From Holothuria scabra (lineage: Eukaryota; Echinodermata; Holothuroidea; Aspidochirotida; Holothuriidae), in the NCBI GenBank assembly GCA_037179385.1, contig CM074193.1, forward strand, positions 38,782,846 to 38,846,845: a stretch of DNA of 64,000 bases, in the 5' to 3' direction. The position numbers and the translations under genes are program-made. The notes under the pieces were generated by a model. The model worked only from the letters and a program-made list of their open reading frames with translations, was not told the origin of the DNA and made no database searches. Shown in pieces: positions 12,905 to 26,248 of this stretch (position 1 is the stretch's first letter; the number at the start of each line of letters is the position of its first letter).

Positions 12905-12915
12905 GTATATAAATA
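12843..12915. repeat. (TA)n microsatellite
   Basis: Nearly uninterrupted TA dinucleotides with a few ATGT/AAAT interruptions. It abuts the MITE-like element at 12931. Confidence 0.95.
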
Positions 12916-12930
12916 TATATATGTATACAT

Positions 12931-13285
12931 ATTTCACTAATTCGGCACTTAGGGGGAAAGTTGTTGTTGAAAAGTCGATCTTAAGGGGAAAAAATTTTGG
13001 GGGCGAAATATAAGTTTCGCCGTAACGTTTCTATACACGTTTTTTATAGGAATACGTTAACGGACAAAGGCGCCCTCCTAGATTTAAGAAGAAAATACAA
13101 TTACTTCAAAGTTGTCAAATTTACGGACACTTAGCTGTTAACACGAACGGATGGCTGGCCATTGAAAAAACGTTATTTATTTTTTTAGACGTTAGGGCGA
13201 ACACTTTTTCTTATGTATTTAATTGCTATTTTTTCGCCCTTAGTACGATATAACAATTTCCCCCTAAGGTGGGAATTAGCGTTAT
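12931..13285. mobile_element. MITE-like element with ~30-bp inverted ends, inside (TA)n
   Basis: The left end (CACTAATTCGGCACTTAGGG and onward to about 12965) and the reverse complement of the right end (13253-13283) match at roughly 80%, sharing CTAATTC and CTTAGGGGGAAA. No coding capacity is seen between them. Both sides are flanked by TA tracts, so a TA target duplication is plausible but cannot be measured. The words TTCGCC/GGCGAA recur inside and just outside. Confidence 0.5.
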
Positions 13286-13286
13286 A

Positions 13287-13352
<66 letters not shown>

Positions 13353-13440
13353 TATATAAATGAATATATATGTATATATATATATATGTATATAATGAAT
13401 ATAAATGTATATGTATATATATTTATATATAAATATAGCC
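13286..13440. repeat. (TA)n microsatellite
   Basis: A long TA-dinucleotide tract with ATAAATG interruptions. It separates the MITE-like element from a PLE 3' remnant. Confidence 0.95.
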
Positions 13441-14107
13441 TTCTTCTCGAATGGAGCGAAATAAATTGCGTTCAAATAAAATTGCTAAAAGACAAGGAAA
13501 ACGAACAAAGGATAAAAGCAACCATCACAAACTAAGCCCAGTTAAGAATGAAGCTTTAAATCACTGGAGTATAAACAACAAAAAGTAAAAAGAGAAAGGA
13601 TTGGTAAGAAGCTTGAAACCAGCTGTAAAATTGCTGCGTAGGAGCAGTGGGAATCCTCTAGAAATGTAAAACGGATGGTAGATAAAATTGGCCTGGAAGG
13701 AGTGTTAGGCTAGAGCTTTAAACATGGAAACAACCGGGAAAAAACGAATCTGGGCTTTACCGTAGGTAGCTGATTCTTTTAGAGGTGTTAAATTCCTTTC
13801 TTTTATAAAGACCCAATGGAAATGAGGTATTCAATAAGGCAAGCCAAAAACCTTCTCGTTTGGTGAGAACGGTATCAATATTAGACTAACTGTAAGTCTG
13901 TTCAATAATAATCAACTTATTGTCCGACATCTGACCGGGAGAAGTATTAAAATGGACTGCTAATTCACATCCATCCCGATTATTGAGAAGATCGGATTTG
14001 TGATTTTTAAACCTTACTTTAAATTCCGTAGAGGTAGACCCAATATATTGCAAATTACATTTAAAACAAGTTGCTGCAAAAATTACGCAAGCACTTGTAA
14101 AGGAAAC
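13440..14107 (-). pseudogene. PLE 3' remnant with GIY-YIG endonuclease domain
   Basis: On the minus strand, 14107-13757 reads as a PLE C-terminus. It has a Cys-flanked lead-in (CFKCNLQYIGSTSTEFK) in which QYIGS is the YIG half of GIY-YIG, followed by the R..NHKSDL and AVHFN motifs. An in-frame TAG follows, then KREGFWLALLNTSFPLGL, the usual end of the domain, and a TAA at 13757-13759. The internal stop means it is dead. 13440-13756 would be its 3' UTR, ending at a (TA)n tract. The upstream side is joined head-to-head to a plus-strand PLE fragment at 14110. Confidence 0.8.
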
Positions 14108-14109
14108 AA

Positions 14110-14185
14110 AAAGTATATAAGAATTACTTAATAGCTAGAGGTTATGACCCCCAGCTGGTAGAGGAACAATTCAACAAGGCGTTCC
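14110..14185 (+). pseudogene. PLE fragment, linker after reverse transcriptase
   Basis: The plus strand reads YLIARGYDPQLVEEQFNKA and then a stop. This corresponds to YLVKRGYNRRKVMQQIKRA in the better-preserved PLE at 14374-16213. It lies in the opposite direction to the adjacent GIY-YIG remnant, forming a second head-to-head PLE junction near 14108. Confidence 0.65.
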
Positions 14186-14253
14186 TTCTTTGACAAGGGT
14201 TTATACTCTATCTTGGATCGGTATAAAATTCATGATCAAATGTTTTACTACAA

Positions 14254-16213
<1,960 letters not shown>

Positions 16214-17545
16214 TAAAGTTCACTTTTGATTTTTCTTTTTCTACTGTTCACTTCTTGGATGTTACTATTGTTAAAAATGAAGCGGGTTTAATCAGCACTG
16301 ACCTTTATATTAAGCCGACCGACACCCATCAATTTCTTTTGTCTAACAGTTGTCATCCTGGTCATATTAAGCGTAGTATCGCGTATAGTCAAACTATGAG
16401 GATCCTTAGAATCTGTTCTAACCCTCAAACTGCAGTTCGTCGTTGCAATGATCTTGCCACATACCTTGTAAAACGCGGCTATAATCGACGTAAAGTTATG
16501 CAGCAGATTAAAAGGGCCCGTTCCAATTTTACCAGCCCCACCCATCCCCCAGCTAGTACTGAAGAGGAATACAAGAAGGTTTACTTTACTGTTGACTACC
16601 ATCCGGGGTTACCTGATATTAGCGGCATTTTACATAAAAATATGTCTCTTCTCCATTGTTCTTCACTAATGAAGCGTGTTATTCCTCACCCCCTGTTGTT
16701 AGCTTCCGTCAACCCCCAATCTCAAAAAATTATTAGTCCGGGCTAAACTTAAAACTCCTCCCAGTCGGGGGACCCCCTGCGCACCTTGTAATAAGAACAA
16801 GACCAAACCCTGTCAGTTGTGCGGTCTGCTTATTTGTAATAATTTTATTGTCAGTACTTCTTCTGGTAGAAAGTTCAAGTGCAGAAATTTTAATACTTCT
16901 TGTGATGCTAAATTGGTTATTTATTGTATCTTTTGTCCGACTTGTAATTATCAGTATGTGGGTCAAACTAATAACTTTAGAATCCGTATGAATGCTCATA
17001 AGTCAGATCTTTCAAAATATGTTAAGGGTGGTTCTGATTTTAAACATTGCACAGAGCTTTACAAGCATCTCAAGGCACATTCACCTACCAAGTTCTATTT
17101 TCAGATTTTAGATGTAGTGCATTCTTCTCGCAATTCGGATAGGGATAATCTTTTGGATAAAAAGGAGAGGGAGTGGATTTGGAATTTGGATTGTGTCTAC
17201 CCAAAGGGTCTCAACATAAATGACGGTTTTAACTGTCAAGCCAAAAACGACGTGCTCGTAGACTGTAGCCGCCTTTTTATCCCCTTTTATGTCTCCTGCT
17301 TCTACTTAGCTTTTATCTCCTTTGTTAGGGTCCTAGTTTTTACATTTTATCTTTTGTGTTGGGTTGGGTCTGTTTTTAAATTTCTAGTAAGTGCTTTTTG
17401 CCTTTCATCCGTTTTATAGTGTCTGTTTTTCGTTTTGCCTTTTAGTTGTCTAAACACGTTTCTGAGGAAGGGGCCGGTGGTCCTGAAAGCTAAATATATG
17501 TTCTTGTTTTACCAGTTTTTACTATTTGTTTTATGTTTTTACTGG
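16214..17545 (+). pseudogene. Penelope-like element, inverted second copy with two frameshifts
   Basis: This copy is inverted and nearly identical to 14374-15693. It begins just before the FLDVTIV block, so the RT catalytic motifs A-C are absent. A C run near 16688-16695 is one base shorter than in the other copy and breaks the frame. An A run near 17242-17247 is also one base shorter and changes the C-terminus. The GIY-YIG domain lies in 16817-17243. The copy continues to about 17545, slightly past the matching end, and then meets a TA tract. Both indels are in homopolymers, so sequencing error cannot be excluded. Confidence 0.93.
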
Positions 17546-17563
17546 TGTGGTGCTTTTCCATTT

Positions 17564-17567
<4 letters not shown>

Positions 17568-17600
<33 letters not shown>
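17568..17600. repeat. (TA)n microsatellite
   Basis: A short TA tract lying between two PLE remnants. Confidence 0.95.
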
Positions 17601-17603
<3 letters not shown>

Positions 17604-17619
17604 AAAAAGAACAACGAGC

Positions 17620-18560
17620 AGTAAAAATGGACAAGACAAACAGCAAATCAGAAAAGTCAGTGTTCAGAAAGGACCGGACGAAATTTTTTGTTTGAAAACA
17701 ATAATGCGACTGATGAAAAACAAAACAAAAATGAACAAAGGGTCCTGGATGAAAAGGTACACACTGAAAAGTGGAGAAGTGAAAAATAAAAGTGCACCCC
17801 CCCCCCCCCATTACTGCTTTCAGAGTTAGGGCTTCCAATCACCCACAAACTTACCTTTCCCTGTATCCCTGTGTCCGAGGTGTAATACATTTCCAGTTGT
17901 TGGCAAACACAATCTTGCCGACATTTCAGGCCCTAACGGCAATAACTCCACTGTTGAACAACGATTTCGTGCATATCCTCTAATGTAGTTTATATTTTGC
18001 TCGCGGGAATTGTGACTCGTTGTATGTGGGAGAGACCAAGTGCTGCTTCGCGGACCGAGTTGCCGAGCACCTTAGGTCCATCAAACAGAATCTCCAAGAA
18101 TATCCGGTGGCTGCACATTTCCACCCCCTTCACATTGTTCAATACTGTAACGGCACTGCAACGGACCGTCACAGCTGCCGTAATGTGTCGCGGCTCTGAC
18201 CGTGACCGTCTCAGTGCTGAAAAGCGACCTATCGTGAGGCTTGGTTCTCTCGTTCCACATGGCCTTAATGTTAGAATTGCCCTTTTGTAATATTCACATC
18301 TCATTTGTCCCAGTTTTAACTCGTTTAACACCTATCCGTTCCTGCCCTTTTTTTAGTGTGTGCCTTTTTGCCGATCCCTGTTTTCCATTTTCTAACTTTT
18401 CGACAGTGTTCGTTTTTAGTGTGTACCTTTTTATCCAGGCCCCTCCTTTTTATTTCGTTTTACATCATTCGCATTCATGTTTTCAAAGAAACACTTTCGC
18501 CCGGGACTGCTTTTAAACTAACGTATTTTTTGTTTGTCGTGTCCGTTTTTTTCCTTGCGT
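17620..18560 (+). mobile_element. decayed PLE with GIY-YIG and inverted flanking repeats
   Basis: The plus strand from about 18000 reads LYVGETKCCFADRVAEHLRS and then YPVAAHFHPLHIVQYC, a GIY-YIG domain of PLE type, followed by stops. The ends are inverted repeats. 17625-17790 matches the reverse complement of about 18375-18560, sharing GACAAACA, TTTGAAAACA.GAATGCGA-like and AAAAGGTACACACT blocks. This fits the inverted pseudo-LTRs known for Penelope elements, although the copy is too degraded to reconstruct. A run of 11 C near 17797-17809 interrupts it. Confidence 0.7.
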
Positions 18561-21201
18561 TTTCCAGTTTAATGTCATCTCATTACTTTTTACTATCTTT
18601 CGCCACAGGAGGTCAAACATGCAGAAAGGTAATGATAAAACACTCCGGCTTCGGTGGAAATTCGGAGATCGCATGACCGTAACGATCAAGTTTGAACTTG
18701 TCGTAAGATGGTTTTTGCTGAGAGTTTTGGCTTTTCCGTTAATGAAGAGCCATCTGACGAGTTCATTACTCAATTCACCAATGGCTGAACCCGCCGGAGG
18801 GAAATTTGATCATATATAATTAGTAACAAGCTGTAATCAAACGAAATAGAGAAGGGTGGAAATGAATATCTGCCTTTGAATTTATAATGGTCACATTTGA
18901 AAGGTTTTCCGGTACTTGGAAGTGAAGGATTTTCACTGCATGTTGCACGATGCGAGTTAAATTTCTTCAAATGCGATTTGTATAAAAGATGTTGTGCTAT
19001 TCAGAGAACTTAAATCCTGGTGGTGTAATCATGTCGTATTAGTTACAATGTAAAAAAAAAATCGCGTTTGTGGACTGTTTAGCATCCCCACGCCTCCTAA
19101 ATTGAGAAACGCGAAACAGTGTTATATGCTTACTGATGTCAACTGTCAGCAACAAAATGCCCAAATATACAAAATTACACCGCCATTACACGGGTGCCAT
19201 CTAAGAATTTACCTCCCCTATCACAATTGCCATGGATTTTGTCAATTTTTTTTTACAAAAAAAAAAAAAAAAAACAAGGACTGTGAAGTTAATAAAGACC
19301 ACTTTTTCTGCTGTTTTGTTCTGGTTGACCATACAAATTTTGCGGTTAGCTTCAAGATTCCAACACAGATTCCCCTGCTCCCGTTGAAAGTGGACGTCAT
19401 AAATTACTTGACCGTTAACGTAACAGCCACGTAGGTTTTACAACGGTGGGAAGAATAGAATAGACAAGAATAGGCGTCACTGGAACATGAAATCTGCAAC
19501 GATGTTGCTTATTTCTTGTGTAACAGGCAAGGTCTTCAAGGACAGGATACGTTTGTCGAAGCATCAAGGGAGTGAAATCTCCAATGCCTTAGAAATCTTT
19601 GTTTTTCTGTGAAACTGTCCACCGCATTGAATTTAAAATAGTAACATTTATAATCTACAGATATATTGAACCCCGACTTTTCATTTTGGAATGCGAAAAT
19701 TATGGTATTTTCTGGCAACAAATAGAATCCATTTCCAATTCAAATAGGTCCTTCGTATAAGATTAAGCTGTACCACATCATATAGACCTTTGAATATAGG
19801 ACCGTGCGACCGGTGCCTTACCTCCCCACCCCTCTAAAATGTTCCAACGGCGTTACTTGGAAAATAAAAAAGTTCAGTTTAATTGTGTTGATATTTGGTA
19901 TACCAACTCTTCTCTGTCTGAGACTACGGTAACCATTGGCTTCCAAGAAAAATTAGTGCCAAAACGTTGCCGACGTTCCATTATTGAAGTTAGCACCATA
20001 AAGCACAATGACATAATTTTTCTTGACGCTCTTCAAATAAACATTTTCATGGCCCTCACTTCCGTCTAATGCAATTATATATTGATCGTACGTTAAACGT
20101 TTGTAAATCAGATTATTCCAGCTTGCATTTCCGACAATCTAAACGAACATTTCAAGGAAAATTTCATGAAAAAAAAAACTTTCAGACTAAGATTCAAATC
20201 AAAAAATTTAAATACGCCTCTATGCACAGCCAACAGTTTTCTTGTTTTTTTTTCACTCGAATGCGCCTCAATTGCTTTCAAAGTAGTGGAATTTACAGTC
20301 GAAGGGGTGAAACATGTTTGCTCGCTTCGTTGAAGGTTTTAGCCTACAACGTCACAATATATTTCAAAGCTGAAAATTGCGAAAATTAGCACTCTAAACA
20401 ACTGGGTAAGCTTTTGAAAAGTGCACTCCCTAGCATTCCATCCCTCTAATCGCCTCGCGATGTGCAGATTAAACAACTTGGAAACTTAAAACTATCTAGG
20501 AAATGGTCTTGAATCCAAGATTTTTCATGGAAATGACCAATAAAGCAAACATTCGCTTGCATTTAGTATAATTTTCTGTCAGCATTTTGCACCTGACCTC
20601 GGTCACCTAACCGTGACTAAAATTCCTCAAAGGTGAGGTGTTTGTTAAACACGACATTTGCCTCTTCACTCCTCTACCCAACACAAACAATTTTTTACAA
20701 GTGTGCATGACGATAATTCTTCCATAAAACTGTTACTTCAATTTGAAACTTCGAAAAGTTTTGTTCACCACACCCTCGACAAATGGTTTCGCGTTTTGGG
20801 AACAAAGTCTTTACATCCCTTAACAAATTAAAACCCTGCACTCGAAGTGAAATGGTGACAACTGCCATACTCTCAGGAACGTACGACCTAAGGGAAGGGC
20901 AGCTCACCCTTTTGCTCCGTGTGTAAACTTCTGCCAAGCCTTTCACGTTCACCGTCGCTCGTCTTTCGACGTTTTACAGAGTTCGATTGGGTGCCTGAAA
21001 ACACGCATACGTTGTTTCCCGACTAATCAGAAATCGTTCAGGGTATTGAAATGATTTTGTTGTTTTGCAAGATTTCCCAAATTTCAAAGTATAAACAAAA
21101 TTTTCGTTATTTCTTATTTGACGTTCATGCAAATCGGGCGTAAAAGGTGTGCGTAAAAGGTGTGCGCCCCTATTGGTCGTCTTATGTGTTAAGTTTATGC
21201 C
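18561..21201. other. intergenic, no gene recognised
   Basis: No coding exon or named repeat was identified. A homopolymer pair T9/A18 lies at about 19248-19274. Short open frames have no recognisable motif. Confidence 0.4.
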
Positions 21202-21904
21202 TTGTTCTGTGACGTCATATGCATGGATCTATTGAAAAATGTATTGTGTATAGTCTGGTATCATGAAACGAACTTTAGCGGGCACTGTGTTGATTGAACG
21301 ACCGGTGCACAAAGTGAAACCATTCCATCGAAGGAAAGAAGGATGGAACCTCTGTCTGGTGAAATAACCTCCAATGAATCTTTCGTTAAACTGAAAAGTA
21401 GAATGAAGAAAAACAATCATTAAAAGTGTTGTTTAGTAGTGAAATTCAATCACGATTTTTTTCTGTTTACATAATACAACCCAGTTTAAGAACATAAAAT
21501 GATTATTCATGCTCAGCCGGGTTAGTAGAAAGCGGGGAGGTCCTTGTAAATTATTTTTAAGTGCTCGTTTGGACTTCAAAGGAATCACTACCAACAACAC
21601 TATTACAAATACTCGTTTTTTAAACTCTGCAGTATCATTTGAATCAAGCCTACAAAGAGACATCATTTAGTCATCGTGGTATAAACCGTTTCTAGCCTTC
21701 ACTGCATTTTCCTTGATAGCCTTTAACCAATATCTAGTCATCACTGAGAATAATTTTGTCACAGAACAAACTGGAAATATTGAAAGCAATTCTAGGTAAG
21801 CTTCCACAAAGATGACCAAGATGTGACAACTGTTAATATTCAAAAGGTCTATTTAACACAGTGCCACAGATACTCGCATAGTGAACCTCTGAACTTTTTT
21901 ATGT

Positions 21905-22060
21905 CAAAGGCCAAATCACCTCACCCAGACGGCTGAACATTATTCTGGGTGACTATCTTACTTAAACCCCCCTCCAACAACTGTTCAAAGCTCATCCTCA
22001 TCCGTGTTAAATCTTAGTTTACTTCTTCAGGGTGAGTATAAGTGTGTGTGTGTAATCAGA
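21905..22060. repeat. partial copy of the TTAA MITE family (left arm)
   Basis: Similar to part of the element at 55135-55431. Shared blocks include CCTCCAACAA.TG, CATCCTCATCC, AGTTTA.TTCTTCAGGGTGAG and TCACCC. The other terminus is missing. The mirror copy is in the right arm. Confidence 0.6.
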
Positions 22061-22062
22061 AT

Positions 22063-22180
22063 GCACTGTAAAAAAAAAAATCCCTGTAAAATTTATAGTA
22101 ACCTACTCAGTCAGCTGAGCTGCCAGTAGTTTACTGTAAATTTTAGAGTATTACGTAGTGTACTGTTAAACGGAATATTG
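22063..22180. repeat. MITE-like repeat with ACTGTAAA/TTTACAGT ends (left arm)
   Basis: The block contains CCCTGTAAAATTTATAGTAA and, inverted, TTTACTGTAAATTTTAGAG around a palindromic core, CTCAGTCAGCTGAGCTG. It has no coding capacity. The layout is that of a small foldback MITE. Confidence 0.55.
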
Positions 22181-22345
22181 TAATCCTGACAGTCTTGGGG
22201 TAATTTCAATCAACTCAATTCAAATTTATTTTTCATATGTTTTTCAAAAAAATGGTTACAATATAATCATAATGTGATATTACAAACAACATATGAAAGA
22301 CACTAGAAAAACAGAAGGAAACTGTTATCAAAGCTAGTGACCATG

Positions 22346-22386
22346 TAAAAAAATATATATATATATATATAAATATATATATATTA
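22346..22386. repeat. (TA)n microsatellite (left arm)
   Basis: A TA tract directly adjoining the PLE GIY-YIG fragment at 22387. The mirror is at about 29998-30038. Confidence 0.9.
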
Positions 22387-22676
22387 TAGGTAACTACGTT
22401 GGTCAGACGAACCCCAAGTTTAGGTTGGGATTTAACAATCACAAAAAGTCAATCATCGACAAAGCCAACCTTCCCGTTTCCAATCATTATTGCAGATTAG
22501 GGCATAATCTCTCTAATCTGCGTTGTATACTCCTCTGCTCGGGGTTCACTACAACAAACCAGCGACTCCGAGCGGAGAGTAAGTGGATTATAGCCCTTAA
22601 TACGTACAAACAGGGACTTAACAAAGAGTTGGGCGTTCTCAGTGGTTTTAGCTTTGCTAGCAACCGTTAGTCCTTA
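22387..22676 (+). pseudogene. PLE GIY-YIG 3' fragment (left arm)
   Basis: The frame reads NYVGQTNPKFRLGFNNHKKS, then PVSNHYCRLGHNLSNLRC and RAESKWIIALNTYKQGLN. This is the YVGQT...NHK...P.S.H...GH...E..WI..L pattern of the PLE endonuclease. The GIY strand and everything upstream are replaced by a TA tract, so only the 3' third of the domain survives. Confidence 0.8.
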
Positions 22677-23084
22677 GCAACAGTTTACCTTCCTGCGCGC
22701 CGCGACTTTTCTCTCAGAGGAATTCGTACTGTGCGCATAAATTCATCTCTGCGTGTTTGGCGGTTTGTGCTACAGCTTTTGTTTGTTTCAGTTTTGCTAC
22801 ATTTGTTATAACGCAGTTGAAGGGCACAGGAGTGTCCGAAATATTCGTATATAAATATATATATAGATAAACAAAATAAATCCAATAGCAAAAAGAGGTC
22901 AAAAGATCTAGAAAGAGAAAGGGGAATGAGGAGAGAGAAAGTAGAAGAACAAAAAAAGGAAAATGAGTATAAGATCAATTTATAATATCACAGGTCAACT
23001 AAGTTGCATGTAATTTTTAAGAAGTTCATCCTTAATCTTACTTTGGAAAGTCCTAAGCGACGTGGCAGACTTAATATTCTGAGG

Positions 23085-23695
23085 AAGGAATTACCATAGA
23101 TTGTAACAATAGTTATTTAGAAGTAATTTGCCATGATGGCTATTGTGATGTGTAACATTAACTTAATTCCTATGACGAGTGATAATCGAATGATAAAAAA
23201 AACATTTCAATGGGTCACAACATCAGAGATAGCTTTTGGTAACTTATTCTTACAATTGTTATACATAAAGCTATGCATACGATAGGAATGAATGTCTCTT
23301 ATTTAAGCAAGCTATTTTCCCTGTAGAGGAGTTCAATTGGGTAAAGCCTACATTTATCTGTGAGTACTTTAATTAATCTGTTTTGTAGGGTTTGAAGCGG
23401 TCTTACACATGAAATCTTTGCTGTACCATAAATTTCAATAGCATAGCTTAGCTTTGAATAGATGAATGAGTAATAGATTTGAGTGGCAATGGTATCAGAC
23501 AGAATCAAGACTCAAGTTGTAAAAAATGCCTATATATTTAACTAAGGATTTACATAGATCATCAATGTGATTCGCCCATGATAACTTATCATCAATTTTT
23601 AATCCTAAATACTTCGTACTGGATGCTTTGTAAATTGCGAAACCATTAAAATTAAAAAAGTAGTAACTGTAAAATAAAAATAAATAAAAGTACTG
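23085..23695 (-). pseudogene. LINE reverse-transcriptase C-terminal fragment (left arm)
   Basis: The minus strand reads TKYLGLIIDDKLSW-type sequence, then QIYYSFIYSKLSYAIEIYG and PLQTLQNRLIKVLTDKCRLY, the conserved block after the RT domain in Jockey/CR1-group LINEs. It is disrupted after ENSLLK by a stop. It differs from the right-arm copy by a few bases near 23505. Confidence 0.8.
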
Positions 23696-24681
23696 AACAG
23701 GACACTATTCAGTCATGTTTGAGAGTCCGTCATGTTTTATTTGTAAATGCCAACAAATAAAGGCTGAGCAGTAATGTTTTTCAGTTCTACTACTATCAGT
23801 GTTGAGTGGATACAGCTTATATATTTTAAACATCAAACATCCCGGTCCTATGAAATAATTACGCATTGTAACTTCGGAATGCAATGAAGCTTTTAGGTAT
23901 TGTGATCAATAGTGAAAGCTGGTAACTTTTGCAATCAAATTGCAGTGAAACATTGTGCGACGGTATAACGTAAAACAATTAACTCTCGATAACTAACTAT
24001 TTCACCCAAGGGAAACTTAATATTCATAAACTCCATCGCGCCAAAATGTATACGTGTTCCTATAGGGTGCGAGTTCATGCGAAAGATGTACGCGTTTAAC
24101 GTACAGTAAGGCACTGTGGCGTATGGTTGAAGCAATCAGCACACAGTAAACTCACATGTTGTTGCTCACCGTTTTCAGAAAACTACTATAGAAAAACGAC
24201 TACAGTGTCTTACTGAAAGCGAATGTCGTAAATTACTATAAAAAGTACAGCATTTTTAACAGTTTGCCATCAGTTCTGTACAGTTAATGTTATGTAATAT
24301 GAAGTACAGTGCTATTTTCGTGCATTTTTTAGTTTGCTTTCAATGAAAGAGCAGTTCTAATTAAAAGTTTCTGCCTACAGTCTACCAAAATTGACTGTCT
24401 TGTAAATACCTAAATATGAAATATATTGAAAATTTCGATAGTGTCCCCGGAACCAAATGTAACCTATTTTAATGCAGATAGACGTATTAAGATAATGAAG
24501 CAATCAATTTGAAAAAAAAACAACAACAATCCATTGGCAATTTTTCCCTGTCTTAAAAAGATACAACTTACGAATTAGAGAGGAATATTTTCGGAGTCCA
24601 TATTTCATCCACATGCATAATAACAAGATCAATCCCGTCAAATGTTGTTGGATCCCAGACCATTTGTTCATCTCTCCAAGT

Positions 24682-26201
24682 CTGTTTGTTCCATTAAAGC
24701 AAGCAAAGAAATAATATTCAAATCACTCAAAGGTAGTTGGCAGTTACATAATAATAATGTTTGAAGAAGACCAAATAATCCAATAGAACATCGTTTGCAA
24801 TGATCCTTTTTTAACATTGAAACAAAAAAATTATTAATGTTTATAAGTTCCGAATGGTAAAGATAGGCGTACACAGCCTTCACTAAGATAATAACTATTA
24901 GCCTAACATTAAGTTTTAATAATACAGTTTAAAATATGCAATTAGCGAACCACATCCTTATTTTTGTGGAAGCCGACATCAGGTTTGTGCACGTAGCTGA
25001 GTTAAAGAGGTCCACCAAAGGTTCCATTACACCTTTGAAGTCCACTGAGGATAATCACTTTCTTATCTCTGTAAGAGAAAGTGATGCCATAATTTGCACA
25101 TCACAGCGTTGTAAGGTAAATGATTTTCAAAAGCTCACGAGCTTTTACTTGTATTCAAAAAAAAAAAAGAAAAAGAAAAAAGCTCAAGATAAAATCCAGA
25201 AGGTAAAACTGGTGAAAACGGAGCGCAACTAGTAAATTTGTTTAATGCTGGTAAATACGATGACGAAAAAAAAAACAGTTGAAATTTGCAACAACCTTAA
25301 AAAATACCACATAGCCAAATTTATATTACGATAGTATTTTATGTTTGTTGTTTCTTACCTTTTATTGTGTAAACAGAAATGCTGAAAGGAGCAGAGTAGT
25401 AGTGAACTGTCAGAATAATGCCCTCATTAAACGATATGATTACCCTCTATGCGGGGTTAACTTTTAAAATATTAGTACAAATCCCTTTTCTATTCATATT
25501 TTCAGTAATTTTGATGTTTCGTTATTATTTGGGGGGAAATTTGATTTACATTTGAAAGACATTATGCAATTTTTTTCATGAATTTCTAGTTCATTAATTT
25601 TTTCGTCTACGACTGGCATTTTTGAATAATTTCCACCTGTATTCTTTCTGATCCGACACATCTCCATACAATTGCTAACTTACGTAAATATGTACTATTT
25701 TAAATTTATTCCTAATGGTTGAAATATTTGATAATCTGTTCATCCATGACAAAAGAGTATTCAAGGTGAGAGAAAAAACACCAAAATACTGGCATGTTGG
25801 CAAGCACTTTTGAAAAGGAAAAAAAGGCCCTCTGATTATGAGTTGATTTAAACCCGCGTATTTGAGAAAAGGCTACGAAGTACTGAAATGAAAAGAAAAG
25901 TGCTTTCTGATAATGAGCTGTTTAACCACGTATACCTGATTACAAATGAATATTTAATGTATCAACCGAGCTATGTTTTGAATTCCAGTACCGTAAGTGT
26001 TTACGTTTGTTTTTTGAAACACACATTAGACTTATGAAAGATGAAATTTGAAGCACTGCCTAGCTGATGTTTTTAAGCTTGCCCGAAATCTTAAAAAGGT
26101 ATGCCTGAAGAAAAGGAAAAAATGTCATAACTGTGTAAAAACTTTCATTGAAAATTAACTTGGTTCCAAAAATTACGTACAAATTTGGGCAGCGAAAAGC
26201 C
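24682..26201 (-). other. left-arm non-coding inner segment
   Basis: No nAChR exon 1-3 equivalents were recognised. Mirrored open frames (24936-25232 and its twin) run into poly(A) and show no known domain. Confidence 0.4.
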
Positions 26202-26248
26202 TAACTAAAAGACTAAAAGACTGTGAATTTACACTCACGAATGATAGG
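26202..26248. other. palindrome spacer
   Basis: About 47 bp of unpaired sequence lie between the arms (AACTAAAAGACTAAAAGACT and onward). It contains a short direct repeat, ACTAAAAG, and no known mobile-element end. Confidence 0.9.

Larger units (their letters stand above)
21274..24681 (-). pseudogene. partial inverted copy of receptor gene B (two exons)
   Basis: The minus strand holds counterparts of two gene B exons. 24681-24572 is the 110-bp exon with TWRDEQMVWDP and DEIWTPKIF. 21390-21274 is the 117-bp exon ending in STQCPL, the first Cys of the Cys-loop. Splice sites are kept (donor GTAAGT next to 24571, acceptor CAG at 21391-21393). The copy stops at the palindrome edge about 72 bp beyond the second exon, so it has no transmembrane domain and cannot make a channel. 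A soluble ligand-binding fragment is only a theoretical possibility. Confidence 0.85.
21202..26201. repeat. left arm of a ~10-kb palindrome
   Basis: Reading inward from 21202, the sequence is almost exactly the reverse complement of 31185 reading inward. Paired coordinates sum to 52384-52387 for most of the arm. The inner end (to 26201) pairs with 26249 onward. About 65 bp at roughly 26079-26150 are present only in this arm, and there are scattered substitutions (for example near 23505 and 24010). Confidence 0.97.

Noticed and set aside
26202..26248. Spacer of about 47 bp considered as a missed sequencing-adapter hairpin
   Set aside because: The spacer is not adapter-like sequence, and the arms differ by substitutions and an indel, which a read artefact would not give. 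Assembly artefact is still listed as refutable.
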